From Metallyticus violacea (Eukaryota > Arthropoda > Insecta > Mantodea > Metallyticidae), in the NCBI GenBank assembly GCA_030762175.1, contig CM060841.1:9724001-9788000 (forward strand): DNA of 64,000 nt, in the 5' to 3' direction. The position numbers and the translations under genes were made by a program. Shown in pieces: positions 23,086 through 33,660 of the stretch; the first letter of the stretch is position 1; every line of letters begins with the position of its first letter. The notes under the pieces are model-generated. The model searched no databases and was not told the origin of the DNA. It saw only the letters and a program-made list of their open reading frames with translations.

Positions 23086-23767
23086 ACCTTCTCTGTCAGG
23101 TATTCTGTAGAAATATTCCCAAATTGTGTATCTCGGATACACCAACACTTCCCGGCAAATGTTCAAACTTTTATTGGCAATTAAAAATTGCGGCGATAAA
23201 TGCTCATTCTTAAAATCTCCGTTTCCATTCATTCTGTCAGAATATGCCCCCAGGGATCGCTTTCTCTGCACATGGGCAAATTCTTTCCTCGAAAGCATTA
23301 ACTGTTTTGTTTCCTTTCCAAGTTCCTAATCTGAACCATGCGAGACAACTTCTTTCTTCTCTATCACAGACATCTAAATAATGTCCCCTTCCCCACATCG
23401 GATATATTTGAGCCTGCAGGTTAAGCGACACTTTTTCTGTATATTGAGGCTCAATATTTTGCCCCTCTATATCTCTCAAACGTCTGTTAACTATTTTCCA
23501 ACTATTTCGTGTAATGTCCTCTCCCCTTAACAAAATATACCCCAATCCAATTTTGTCTAAGCCTTTCCTTATTTTTGATGCCCATCCCGTATCCAACCTT
23601 TCCCTTATTTGCTCCCTTAGATAAACTACTAGAAGAAGAGCTTGATCCTCCCTTATTATCTTTAACCAGTATTTCATTGTTCTTATGTTTAAATTCATGC
23701 TTTCGTTAGAAATACCAAAATCTTTAAGAACCCCACAATTTGCTGTACCCCTCTCTACTTGTAGCAA
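23086..23767 (-). pseudogene. LINE 3' coding fragment, family L, copy 3 (longest frame)
   Basis: The minus-strand frame 23237-23767 is open for 176 codons. It shows MKYWLKIIRED, GWASKIRKGLDKIGLGYIL, WKIVNRRLRDIEGQNIE, CLAWFRLGTWKGNK and ERICPCAEK. This is the post-RT region of a non-LTR retrotransposon: a conserved W-A-x-x-I-R block, the W-x-R-L-G-x-W-K block and the start of a CCHC-like knuckle with one cysteine pair disturbed. The upstream RT is missing. It is the best preserved of the three family L pieces. Confidence 0.65.
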
Positions 23768-24133
23768 CCGTTTTAGAATCTGTGTTTATATCTCTTGTAG
23801 TAAGTTCCTCGGTGTCTAACGGAGTTAGACCCGTTAAATTACTGCAAGACTGTGAAAGCCATTCTGTCGTCAAATACAAACGATCTTTGTTTGACATTGT
23901 GCCCGTGGATTTGGAAGGAATTACTTCACATCAAAAATGTCTGTTATAAACAGCGAGTGTGAGTAAACACTCGGTACTTCTAAAATTCGTTTTATAGCAA
24001 GTTTGTGCCAGACATTAATTTCATGCCTAAGGACTATGGGAACATGATTGACTGGAACACGTGTACTCATGAAGCCACTAGTGACAGTCCATACAAAAAC
24101 AATGGACATTCAGGAAATTATGAAAATACAGAG

Positions 24134-24173
<40 letters not shown>

Positions 24174-24679
24174 CTAGTTCCTCTGGTCATATACAAGCTG
24201 TGGAAAGATTGGCAGGAGTGGTCACCCTGCTTCTATATGTGGAGGGAATGCTAGACAAGGTTCGTGCAAGAAAATGACTACTTGGTGTAGAAGAAAAGGG
24301 AGAACTTATCACCAAGAAAAAAAAAAATTAAAGTCACCTTTTATTAACATTACTCGGTAATACAAGAAAATCATCAACATTTTATATACTTCCAACTCCA
24401 ATTTCAATTCAAATCTTATCACTAACTTTAGAATCAGCAGTAGATTCAAGCTTATGTATTCGCTATTCTAAGAACTTTATGTTCTAGAGAAACAAACAAA
24501 TGTAAGGCATCTGGACGGAACTCAACAGCACTCTAGTGGTAAATTTTGGGTTGTTATAGTATGTTTAATATAAATATAATTACTCCACCTTTGTGATTAT
24601 TTATCATATATTTAAGTTCAGTATCTGCGCCTCAGCTATAAATCGTCCGTTGATAGCAAAATTTGGTATACGTAATATA
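23768..24679. other. Unassigned DNA with a (TA)n tract
   Basis: A (TA)n run lies at about 24136-24171. Short frames at 23740-24277 carry no recognisable domain. Confidence 0.4.
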
Positions 24680-25992
24680 CAGAGTTATTCTAAATATTGT
24701 CGGGGTTAAAAAATTCATAACTCACAGTGTAATTGACATAGGAATATGAATTTTGTATTATTGTGTACTGTATTTTACATACATTACAAATGCTCGATAT
24801 GTGCGCCTTTTGTAACTCTACACACATCTACTCGATAGTCCATCTCTTCCCACACACGAGTCAACATGGCAACGGTGATGGTTTTGAATGCGGTTCGGAT
24901 GCGCTACTTCAGTTCCTTAATATCCACCGGTAGAGGAGGAACAAACACCTGATCTTTAACACATCCCCACAGGAAGAAACCGCATGGTGTAAGATCTGGC
25001 GAACGTGGTGGAAAGGGTAAGAGCATCAGATCACCTTCCGTTCCGCGTCCCATCCATCGTTGTGGAAGTTCTTGGTTTCAAAATGCTCTGACCTCACTGT
25101 GGAAATGAGGTGGTGCACCATCCTGTTACAGCACGTAATCGTCCCTGTCGTCACTCACATGGGGTAACAGCCTTCTGTGAGCATGTCCAGGTAAGTCAGC
25201 CCTGTCACTGTCTGTGCATTGAAGAAGAACGGACCGTACACCTTCGTGTTTGAAACGACACAGAACACATTCACCTTAGGGGAGTCTCGCACATGTTCCA
25301 CATTACAATGGGGGTTCGTTGTACCCAAAGTGCGAACGTTTTTGCTTGTTCACCTTTCCATTCACATGAAAAGTCTCTTCGTCACTGAAAACTAATCTGT
25401 CAAGAAAACCATCATCTTCTTCAAAACGTTCCTGCAGTGCCATGCAAAAGTTGAAACATAAGACTTTGTCATTAGCTGTTAGAGCTTGACGCGATATGGC
25501 TTTACCTTTAGCCGCCTTCGTAACACACGCCATACTGTGGTTTGAGGAACTTGCAGTTCCCTGCTACATCTCGTAGTTGATTTCTTAGGACTACGGAGAT
25601 AAACGTCCCTAATCCGATTCACATCCGCTTCTGACACAGCGGGACGGCCACTGCTTTTCCCTTTGCACAAACAACCTGTATCCGTACTATCTGTGAATAG
25701 AGTTATCGGAAAGAGGCTGCTTTCCGTATTTTGTCCGAAAATGGCGCTGAACTATGGTAACGGATCGGTGTTGCTGATATTCAAGAGTACAAAATGCTTT
25801 CTTCTTACCGCTAACCGGCATTTTGTTAAACACTGCCGTTACTGCCATCTGGTGGTAACTGATGTCACTACAGTTGATGCAAAATAAAACTGACAGTTTG
25901 CCTAACCGTTACTGCAGAAATAAAAATGGTATGATTTCCACGTTTCCTAAAAAAAGTTCACGAACCCCTGACATTCATTTAGAATAACCCTG
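24680..25992 (-). mobile_element. Tc1/mariner-type element, full length (1313 bp)
   Basis: The left end cagagttattctaaatattg and the right end (reverse complement cagggttattctaaatgaat) are inverted repeats with TA on both sides (24678-24679 and 25993-25994). The inside codes for one transposase on the minus strand. This type differs from classical mariner in its core and ends in a HIEHL-like motif. It appears related to the deleted elements at 4728, 32077 and 44511, although the terminal repeats differ. Confidence 0.9.
24784..25821 (-). pseudogene. Tc1/mariner-type transposase, inactivated
   Basis: The start MPVSGKKKAFCTLEYQQHR is at 25819-25821 and the end is GAHIEHL-stop at 24784. In order: an N-terminal basic region to KYGKQPLSD, a stop and a small deletion at about 25685-25700, then CKGKSSGRPAVSEADVNRIR, SPKKSTTRCSRELQVPQTTV, VLRRRLKVKPYR, FNFCMALQERFEED and LVFSDEETFHVNGKVN (first catalytic Asp). 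The QDGAP block follows (second Asp), then RSPDLTPCGFFLWG. The last block has Gly where the third catalytic Asp is expected. A TAG also interrupts the C-terminal part. The span, ~346 codons, is normal for the type. Confidence 0.85.
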
Positions 25993-26218
25993 TATATTCC
26001 ATAAAATAACATTTTAGACCCTCACGTTTTTAAATTTTTGAGAACAAAAGTATCTCCCGTTCCGATAAATCCTAATTACCAATGTACAGTAATCATCCCA
26101 TATCTTTCCTGGTTTTCTTTGTATCCCTACTCACTAGATCCTTAGCCAGGCGTTATGGTCAGCTGTAATAGGAATTTTACATATTTATAACCTGAAAGGA
26201 TCTCTTGAGAGAAGTGCT
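25993..26218. other. Unassigned DNA
   Basis: Nothing is recognised between the transposon and the LINE fragment that follows; it could be worn LINE sequence. Confidence 0.35.
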
Positions 26219-26494
26219 TGCATAAACTGTCCCAAAATTATGACGTTTAAACACGTGTATAAGTCTATATTATGCAGTGAGTAAATGAATTTTATAAAAA
26301 ATAATGAGATTCCTAGCTATAACACTAGAAATAGTAAAGATTATCATAGGTATGCTCGTAATAAACAAATAGTATGTAAGGATGTAAATGTAAGAGGTAC
26401 CCTTTTGTACAATAAATTGCCACCAGAGATTAAATCTGTAGAAAAATAAAAATTTAAGTATCAGTTGAAAAAATACCTTGTAAATAGAAAGTGA
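26219..26494 (+). pseudogene. Non-LTR retrotransposon RT C-terminus (fragment)
   Basis: A first piece reads FKHVYKSILCSE and, after a frameshift near 26284, the frame continues YNTRNSKDYHRYARNK, VRGTLLYNKLPPEIKSVEK, stop, KFKYQLKKYLVNRK-stop. The Y-N-T-R-N, L-Y-N-K-L-P-x-x-I-K and F-K-x-x-L-K-x-Y-L blocks are typical of the extreme C-terminus of CR1/Jockey-type reverse transcriptases. Defects are one frameshift and one internal TAA. The upstream RT is missing. Confidence 0.7.
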
Positions 26495-27781
26495 GAAAAA
26501 GTGAAACACCCTATATAAGAAATGTTTTCGAACTAGGGAAAAAAGTTGTAAGAAAATTGAGCATACTGAATGAAGTAGCTTTAATTATAAGGGTTGGAGG
26601 TATAAAGGGGTGTGTGGTTGCAAAAGCGTTAAAGTAATGGTATAGAATAAGTTCATTGGAGTGAGATAAATAGCTAAAGAATGTGCATTTACACAAGAAT
26701 AAGCAATTCGTGAAGTTAATTGACTTTTTCAGATTCAATAATTACTACATGAAATTAGAATGAGAGGGTAAATAATATGCAAGGGTTCAGAACAAGTTCG
26801 GTTAAGACCCGAGAACATTGAAAGAGAAGAACAATTTAGTAGTTTTACAGATAAATGCTTTAAGGTTATTACAGAGGAGTGAAAAATGAATGGGGTATAC
26901 AGAAATATGTTGAAGTATGTGACAAAGCAGGCTTGGGGGGTTTGCCTGGGCTGCGGTTGGAAATTAAAGGGTAAAAACGTGGAATGAACATGGAAATTGA
27001 GATGAGATGTGATGCTATGTCATAAAGAGTAAATAAATACGTTTGTGGGGAAAAATGTGGACCAAAATGAGATAAGCTGGAAACGGAATTGTTAATAAGA
27101 AGAATTTCGGATAAAAATGATGTAAATAATTTAAAGAATTGCGAAAAGATAGTCTGTGGAACAAAGTGAAATTGAAGGCGCAAGAGGAACTTAACTTACA
27201 GAAAAGTTAAAAACTGTAAATTAGTTTTCATAATTTCTATTAAGACTACTTCACTCTTGTGACGTCATCTTAAAATCGACCATTGAAACGAAATAAAATT
27301 TTGAATTTTTACCAATCAGACTGGATTACGGAGTGAAATTATAGAAAAAAATTATTAAATCCGTTTTATCGCACTACGTACATTTGTCTTGTGGTCAGTG
27401 TAGCTAACTCTATATCTCCATTATATAATTCCTGAGCACGCATCACTGACCACTTTTGCTAGAGGTGGTGGGGAGCTATTGATAGCAACAAAAGCATGAA
27501 GAATCGACAATCATAACGCAAAATGGAGGGCTCTTCAAAGTGTTTTGGTGATGCGTCAAATGTGCAAATTGATCTTATCATTAGGAATTCCAAACCACAG
27601 TATAATACAAAAAAATTGTTTTTCCCAGTTGGTATGTCATGGAGACATACATTGTCTCTATTACAGTAGCGATTGTAATAGTCTACTCTTGTGTGTGTAT
27701 GTGTATATGTATGCATGTATATATACATATAATATAAAATAAAAATAAAAATAAAGTAACACTATTAACAATGTAACAAAT
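26495..27781. other. Unassigned DNA, purine-rich on the + strand
   Basis: From about 26510 to 27190 the + strand is rich in A and G, so the minus strand gives serine/phenylalanine-rich frames (for example 26869-27183). No domain is recognised and I treat these frames as compositional. Confidence 0.4.
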
Positions 27782-27898
27782 TAACAGTAATTATAATAGT
27801 AGAAAAGAATAAAACATTAAGAAAAAGTCACATTTGAGATCGCAAAGTGTGACTTTTTCTTAGTGTTTTATCCTTTTGTACTATTATAATTACTGTTA
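27782..27898. repeat. 117-bp foldback (long near-perfect inverted repeat)
   Basis: The left arm begins taacagtaattataatagta and the right arm ends with its complement, ctattataattactgtta. The pairing continues through the aaaagtcaca/tgtgactttt region to a short centre at about 27835-27843. The arms are ~55 bases with few mismatches. It resembles a foldback MITE or the collapse of an inverted duplication. No second copy was seen. Confidence 0.8.
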
Positions 27899-28059
27899 TA
27901 TATATACTAATCACGGAATAATAAAAATTTCTTAAAAGCATAAAATTCATAAAAAACACTCAGAATGCAATATAAAAAGTTCACACTAAAAACCGTAAAA
28001 CTGAACACTAAAACCACACGATATTTCGTGCTTGGCTCTTGGTCACGTGCTGAGAATGA

Positions 28060-28080
28060 ACTCAGTAATGAATGAAAAAG

Positions 28081-28116
<36 letters not shown>

Positions 28117-28130
28117 ACTTTTATTCATTC
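28060..28130. repeat. (TA)n-centred palindrome
   Basis: gaatgaatgaaaaagtaata and its approximate complement tattacttttattcattc flank a (TA)n run at 28083-28112, giving a cruciform-capable palindrome about 200 bp from the foldback at 27782. Confidence 0.65.
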
Positions 28131-28326
28131 TATTCATGAAATAGTCCTAAACCAACATTTTACTTTTCTCTATTTGGTATTACTGACAATCGGCATTCCT
28201 CTGTCGTAAGATAGCTTGAACAGGTTAAGTACAAATATACAATGATTACAATATTATGCGCCAAGTTTAGAGGAAGTATATTTAAATTTTATTTTATTCG
28301 TGAAATAGTCCTAATAAATATCACTC

Positions 28327-28394
28327 GAGGGTCTGAGCTTTCCAGATAAACTCACTCACTGCGTTCATGAATTTATCGGCAATCTCAGACCCTC
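28327..28394. repeat. Stem-loop inverted repeat
   Basis: gagggtctgag (28327-28337) pairs exactly with ctcagaccctc (28384-28394), and inner gataaa/tttatc segments also pair. Outside the arms, aataaatatca on the left and tgataaatatta on the right extend the symmetry loosely. It may be a small foldback element. Confidence 0.6.
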
Positions 28395-29214
28395 TCGTTA
28401 TATTACTTTGATAAATATTAATCCATCGGGGGTCACTTGTTAGACGTTTAGAAATAATAACATGTAAATAAGTTCAATTTTAGATTGTAATATATATATA
28501 TGAAGGAGTAATAACTTTTAAATATGGTCATATTTCTTCAGAGCGATAAATAACACACATTCATATCGAACTGGAATTAATAGGCAAGCATACGCTTTAG
28601 ACCATAAAGATTTTTAAAAGATATAATGAAATACAGAAACCATTTAGATAAAAATTATTAAAATGTTTACAATTGTTAACGTAAACAGATTGCCACATCT
28701 TAGAGAATACAAAACATAAACAGTACGGTTTATGATGCAATAAACATGGCCCTACTTCTGCTATTTCATATCTGCTATTATATCGGGATTTAAATAATTA
28801 TAGATTTCCAATGTTTTCTGTATTTATGATTCTCCAGTTCTCCTTCATGGAAATGGGCCGAAACATTTCGAAGACCGTAAATGCCTTTTTAGAATTAGAG
28901 TAAAACACATTTCTCTTTTGCCCCTCATTCATACAGGTGCACACTCATCTACAAGGTGTTCTATTGTCTCTTCCTGCACTTATTAATTATATTCTTTGTC
29001 CGGATATCTGTTGGACAGCATTTCGTTTCCACACCTGAATGAGACACTTTTGTTTTATTTGCGCCCTCTTGTATTCATGTATTCTGGAAGTTCCTATATC
29101 TTTATTCTCTTACAAGTAGGAAATAATAAACCAGGTGTGGAAAAAAATTGGTTGGAACTAAAGGAGGCGTGGTTAGTCCCATTATACAGAGGACCCAGTT
29201 AACTATGAACGAAC
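28395..29214. other. Unassigned AT-rich DNA
   Basis: Nothing is firmly recognised. A cysteine-bearing stretch on the minus strand near 28910-28970 hints at a LINE zinc-knuckle end but is too short to call. Confidence 0.35.
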
Positions 29215-29545
29215 TTGCGTTGTTTAGCTTGTAGGCGAGAACGGCGCTCGTTTCCCTCTGGAGTGACGCTGACATAACCATACAACAGTTTCCTTAAGTG
29301 CGGTAAAAGGTCTTAGTTACCCACTTTATGAAAGGAGTTGCTGAAACTGGTCACCATCATTGTCCATATATTAAAATAACTATCCATCACTTGCTGTAGT
29401 TTACGTCGAGTAATTTTGACTATTTTCTGGCGGATATTTTATTTCGATTCTTCCAAGATATGTAAGTTTGTCTTGTATACGATATTTTTTAATTTACTCT
29501 AAAGATAAAAGTCGCCAAGGGTTAGATCTGCAGACGAGGACGCTA
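29215..29545 (-). pseudogene. Tc1/mariner-type transposase C-terminal fragment
   Basis: The minus strand reads ADLTLGDFYL at about 29511-29540, then KLKNIVYKTNLHILEE and KITRRKLQQVMDSYFN. This is the order of the last catalytic block (P-D-L-T-x-x-D-F-x-L-W) and the C-terminal helix region of the same broad transposase type as the element at 24680. The tryptophan after FYL is a stop. No terminal repeats were identified. Confidence 0.55.
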
Positions 29546-29583
29546 CAAAGCCTTACTAATAATCCTGCCTTTTTGAATTATGT

Positions 29584-29828
29584 ATTTATTTATTAGGTTT
29601 ATTCATACGGGCGCCCTTTAACACCCCAGGTCAATGTCCCATTTAATTCGGGGCGTGGAAGAGTCAATGAATTTTGCTCCGAGGCCTCTTAGTTTACGCT
29701 TGAGATTTATTTACGTGCTGTAAATTTACGACACGGACCACGGATTTACTCCTCTTTCTAAGGATTTTGCGCCTGAAAAAAAAATCCATCGACCCTGTCC
29801 AAGATTGAATCAGCGGTCTTGGGGTCTG
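29584..29828 (-). repeat. SINE family A, copy 3 (head truncated)
   Basis: The reverse complement shows the family A 3' tail (aataaacctaataaataaat-like), the aagaggcct block and the ggtccgtgtcg block. The tRNA-like head ends at about the anticodon region (aagaccgctgattcaa). The 3' stem-loop seen in other copies is mutated here. It lies 270 bases from copy 4, in opposite orientation. Confidence 0.75.
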
Positions 29829-30096
29829 TCATTTTGAAACGCTTTCAATTTCTCTTATGGAAATATTCGTTGCATGACCTGTGGCAGTCTTGTTTAAAAA
29901 TCCCGCTTCAGGATTAATTCTCTTAAAAATTCAAAATAGCATTCACGTGTGCCTTGTTTAATTTATATGGTTTTATCTTTAACATGGATCTTTGCATAGT
30001 CGTAAGAAATATCTGTTAGCTGAGAAATATTAAACTAAGTGATTTTTGTGAGAATTCTCCAAACGATGACCGATTGCATCCCCACCCCCCCCCCCC

Positions 30097-30379
30097 GTCG
30101 GTCCTGGTGATGTAGCGGTAACCATACTTGCCTTCTAAACCCAAGATCGTGGGTTCAATGGATTTTTTCGGGCGTAAAAATCCTAAGTATGACTTCCTTC
30201 GGAAGGTAAGTAAAGTCGTGGGTCCCGTGTCGTACATTTACGCCACGAAAAAGGACCTCAAGCCTGAAAGAAGAGGCCTCTGAGCAAAATTTTTTGACCG
30301 TTTCACGCCCTGAATAGAATGGGACGCTGATGACTTGAGATGTTAAAGAGCGTCCGTAAATAAAGCAAATAAAAAAAAT
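30097..30379 (+). repeat. SINE family A, copy 4
   Basis: Full-length, starting gtcggtcctggtgatgtagc directly after a run of 12-14 C. The A box is retained (TGATGTAGCGG). The B-box region is shortened, because the expected gaaccgggccaggatc stretch is missing. The perfect 3' GGACGCT/AGCGTCC stem is kept and the A-rich tail ends near 30379. Confidence 0.8.
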
Positions 30380-30396
30380 GTTCGGCCTGGGAACTC

Positions 30397-30650
30397 CACG
30401 GGTGGCCGAGGTCGTTAAGGCGCGGACTCGTGAGCGAAAGGTCTAGGGTTCAAATCCCACCAGGACCGTCCCCCTTGACTGAGGTTTTCCTCAGTCCTCA
30501 TAAATTGCAAATGTCGGGGGGTACCCTAAACTTAGGCCTGGGATGCTTCCTTCCTTTAAAAAAAGCATTTCCAAATTTATCATTTCACCTCATGTATCAT
30601 CAGTGTCCACCGCCTGTGATGCCTCAGTAGTAAAATGAGTTAAACATTAT
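30397..30650 (+). repeat. SINE family B, copy 2 (best preserved head)
   Basis: The head GGTGGCCGAGG..GTTAAGGCGCG resembles the A-box region of Leu/Ser tRNAs, and GGTTCAAATCC is a good B box. GGTGG and CCACC can pair as an acceptor-like stem. The body has the ttttcctcagtcctcataaa, accctaaacttaggcctggg and catgtatcatcagtgtcc blocks, and the 3' end is the cctcagtagtaaaa then gttaaacatt block. It lies 18 bases after SINE A copy 4, in the same orientation. Confidence 0.85.
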
Positions 30651-32076
30651 TTAACAAAGTACGATCTGGGACGTTTACCCTGGTTTTTCAATATGTAGTT
30701 GAACATGGCGAGCTGAGTAAATAAACACGTGTTGTGCAGTAGAAAACATATATTATTATTTACTTCGCGATTAAATGCAGAACAAAAGATACCAATTACA
30801 ATGATCGAACTGAACTCAACCACTATTAGATCGACACTGACGTGACAGCCTGAACCTGTTTCAACCAACGGCAGGAAACATTTACGCGTCGTTGTGTTGG
30901 TTCATAGCTCATTGGATCGCTCCGTATTTTGGTGCACAAGTGATACTACTTTTATTGATTTATCGTATATAAATATTAATATAGCCCCCTGTAGCTATTA
31001 CACAGATACTAAAGCATTAGAAAAGTATGGGTCTATGAATGACCTTTGACAATTTAAAAAACAAGAGAACCACAAATAGGTCTTAGTTAATTGGGAACCA
31101 TGATCGCGTTAATAATGGGTACAAAAACTGTCCAGTTGTGGCAGAAAATGAACACAATAGAATATTAACTACACTGTGTTTGTGATTTCAAGATTAATCA
31201 TGCAATTTGCCTAAGTGTTTTTGCCTCTTGAAAATCACCATTTCAATCAGACGGGTACATGAAAAGAAAACATTGGGTTAATTGAGAAAATAAACTATTG
31301 CGCTCATCTCTCATTCATTTGCTGCAAATGGCATCGAAATTGCAGCATTAATTACAGAAAATGAACAATAGAATGTGCAGATTCCCACGTGGCTTAAACT
31401 GGCAACCTAGCAAATAAAAAGTAATTATATTTGGAGAGTCCATAACTAAGCAGCAGATCATCCTTATGGCCACTATATACATTTTATTTGCATTTTTTGC
31501 TTTTATTTCAAATGATTTATTTATTTTACAAATTTTTACGAGATGGCCAATTTCGTGCATCAGTACTAAATTATCCACCTACTTAAGTTGGTTAAGATAT
31601 GTTGCTTAAGTTGGTTAATATATTTTATAAAAATAGCCCACTAACGTTTGTTTAGTACCGCAATAAAGACTGTTCATCAAGTCTGGTGTCCACTTTCCAG
31701 GCCAGGGCTTTCTTGTAAACAAAATATTTTTAAGAGTAAAATTTACTTAACTTAACCATTTCTTCTACTCCTAATTATTTCTTATTTGGAGGTTGTAGGG
31801 AAAGAACGCGTTAGTCGACATTAATACCTTATTAGGAGAAATAATTTAAACATTTACTTTTATGTAGAGCCTATTTATGCTATTTTATTATAATCAAAAT
31901 CCCTTTATTATAATCAAAGCTCTTTATTAAGAAAAAGATATTACTTAAAGCTTTTAATAATTAGAAAGAATTTATTAAAAAGGAATCTAAGACTAAGACA
32001 AGCAGTTAGATCATACAGTGAAACAATGGAAAATGATAAATCCAAAAGGAGTCAGTAAACAATTAGGAACCCTTAT
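30651..32076. other. Unassigned AT-rich DNA
   Basis: No gene or shared repeat was recognised. Confidence 0.45.
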
Positions 32077-32939
32077 ACAGAGGGTGTCAAAAATTTATAC
32101 ACACTTCAAGCAAAGAAAAAACTGTGTTAACATAACAAAAATGAATTCACACCTAAAGAAAATGATGAGCACTAATCATCTTAGAATTTTACAGTTGTAA
32201 GAGTTGATCAAAATGACCACCATCGTCGTCGATATACTTCTGATTACGTTGAACTACTGGTTGAGCAACGTTTGCGAAAGTGTCCTCAGCGACTGCAGCA
32301 CATGTCCTTTCAATTTCTTCCAGAAATGCTACCAGTGTAACTGGTTTTCTACGGTATACAACATCCTTAAGAGTTCCCCATAGGTAGAAGTACAACGGAA
32401 TTACATCCAGAGAAGTCGGTGGAAACTTAATCGAACCTCTTCGTCCTATCCAGTGGCTTGGAAGATTATCATCTAGATACGCACGTTCACTTCGGTGGCA
32501 TTGTGGTTATGCACCTCCTGTTGGAATAAAATTCCTCATTTCCGTATAGTTTATGAATGGTGGGTAAGACGGAATTGTTACTCGCGTTGGAGGCTCTGTT
32601 CACACCTCTCCATTGCCTTTGAACTTCAACAACATTCTCGGTTTTCCACTACCACTTCAAAATTGCTTTCCACTGTTCAAACGATAATCTTGGCTCCATT
32701 TTATTGTAGCAATATAATATGGGTCATATCTGTTTACAGAACATCATACAATAATGTTGGCTTCATTTGTTCATTGTGGATTTATCTATCACGTAGCAAC
32801 GCTATCATAATGTTTGTGAGTCACGTCTGTTTACAGAACATCATACTACGCATTACTGTTGTTTATATATCCAACTTCGAAATATATTAAATGGATATCT
32901 ACTGTGAAAGTGTATATACATTTTTTGGCTCCCTTAGCA
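32077..32939 (-). mobile_element. Tc1/mariner-type element, internally deleted, copy 2 (863 bp)
   Basis: The left end cagagggtgtcaaaaattta and the right end (reverse complement gggagccaaaaaatgtatat) are inverted repeats, flanked by TA at 32075-32076 and 32940-32941. On the minus strand, the N-terminal piece MEPRLSFEQWKAILKW starts at about 32697. The C-terminal piece has HWIGRRGSIKFPPTS, LYFYLWGTLKDVVYRRKPVT and FANVAQPVVQRNQKYIDDDG. The region between the N-terminal ~45 codons and the second catalytic block is missing. The last catalytic Asp is replaced (LYFYLWG for LDFYLWG). Confidence 0.85.
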
Positions 32940-32941
32940 TA

Positions 32942-33660
32942 TGCGGAGACGAGGTTTGAATTTTTGATACAGAAGATGGCATGCAGATATCTTCCAAGAT
33001 ATTATCAGACGTTGCATAACTGTACAATATACAAATCTCCATAGATAAAACTAAACTATAACTTTTGACGGGAAAATATATGAGAAGAGCAAAAATAGTT
33101 ATACAAAACTATATTATAGAACAAGTGATAGTCTTTAAATATTTAAGCTGTGAAATAAGAAATTTAAAGGCAGATGAAATAGACATACCCATTCAAGGAT
33201 ATAATTATATCCATGGAGTTTAAAAAGGATTTCAAAAACAAAACGGGAAAAGAAATGCTATTAAAATTCTATAATACTGTGAGTAAACCTGTGTTAATGT
33301 ATGGTAGTGAATCATAGGTCTTGATAAAAAATGAATAATGACGACATAAGACAACGTAGGTGAGATGTTTAAGACCATTAGTAGTGGTGAGTAGAAGACA
33401 TCAGAAACGATTATATTCAGCAAAAACTCTAAATCCAAAACATTAGTGAGGAAATTCGATCATACAGATGAAATGGAAAGACCATGTGAATAGGATGGAA
33501 GAGGGGAGACTACCTAAGGTTGTATTTGAACACAAAACTAAGAGGATTTAGATGAGTAGGACGTCCAAGGTAGAGATGGATAGGCCAGTATTTCTGAAAA
33601 TCATTGCTTCGGAACAGGGAAATTAGTACTCAGACTTTGGATGTGAAGAAGAGGAATATA
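32942..33660 (+). pseudogene. Non-LTR endonuclease/RT-type polyprotein, RT 3' half (fragment)
   Basis: The + strand shows, with frame breaks, SDTEDGMQISSKIL-like sequence, then SIDKTKL, AKIVIQNYIIEQVIVFKYLS, CEIRNLKADEID, KTGKEMLLKFYNTVSKPVLM, YGSES, MKWKDHVNRMEEGRLPKVVF and a final K-T-K-R-x-x-x-S-R-T-S-K segment. This is the thumb and C-terminal part of a common insect non-LTR reverse transcriptase (F-K-Y-L-G, L-x-Y-G-S-E-S-W, H-V-x-R-M blocks). Stops are frequent. It starts two bases after the right end of the transposon before it. Confidence 0.7.

Noticed and set aside
26869..27183. 104-codon Ser/Phe-rich frame on the minus strand
   Set aside because: Explained by purine richness of the + strand; no homology recognised.
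28910..28970. Cysteine-bearing stretch on the minus strand that might be a LINE zinc knuckle
   Set aside because: Too short, with stops, and no flanking LINE blocks readable.
30322..30355. CTGATGA within the SINE A 3' hairpin as a second ribozyme core
   Set aside because: No GAAA in the required position; the stem is explained by GGACGCT/AGCGTCC pairing alone.
30590..30610. CTGATGA followed by GAAA on the minus strand of SINE B
   Set aside because: The intervening ten bases form no credible stem and it is antisense to the SINE transcript.
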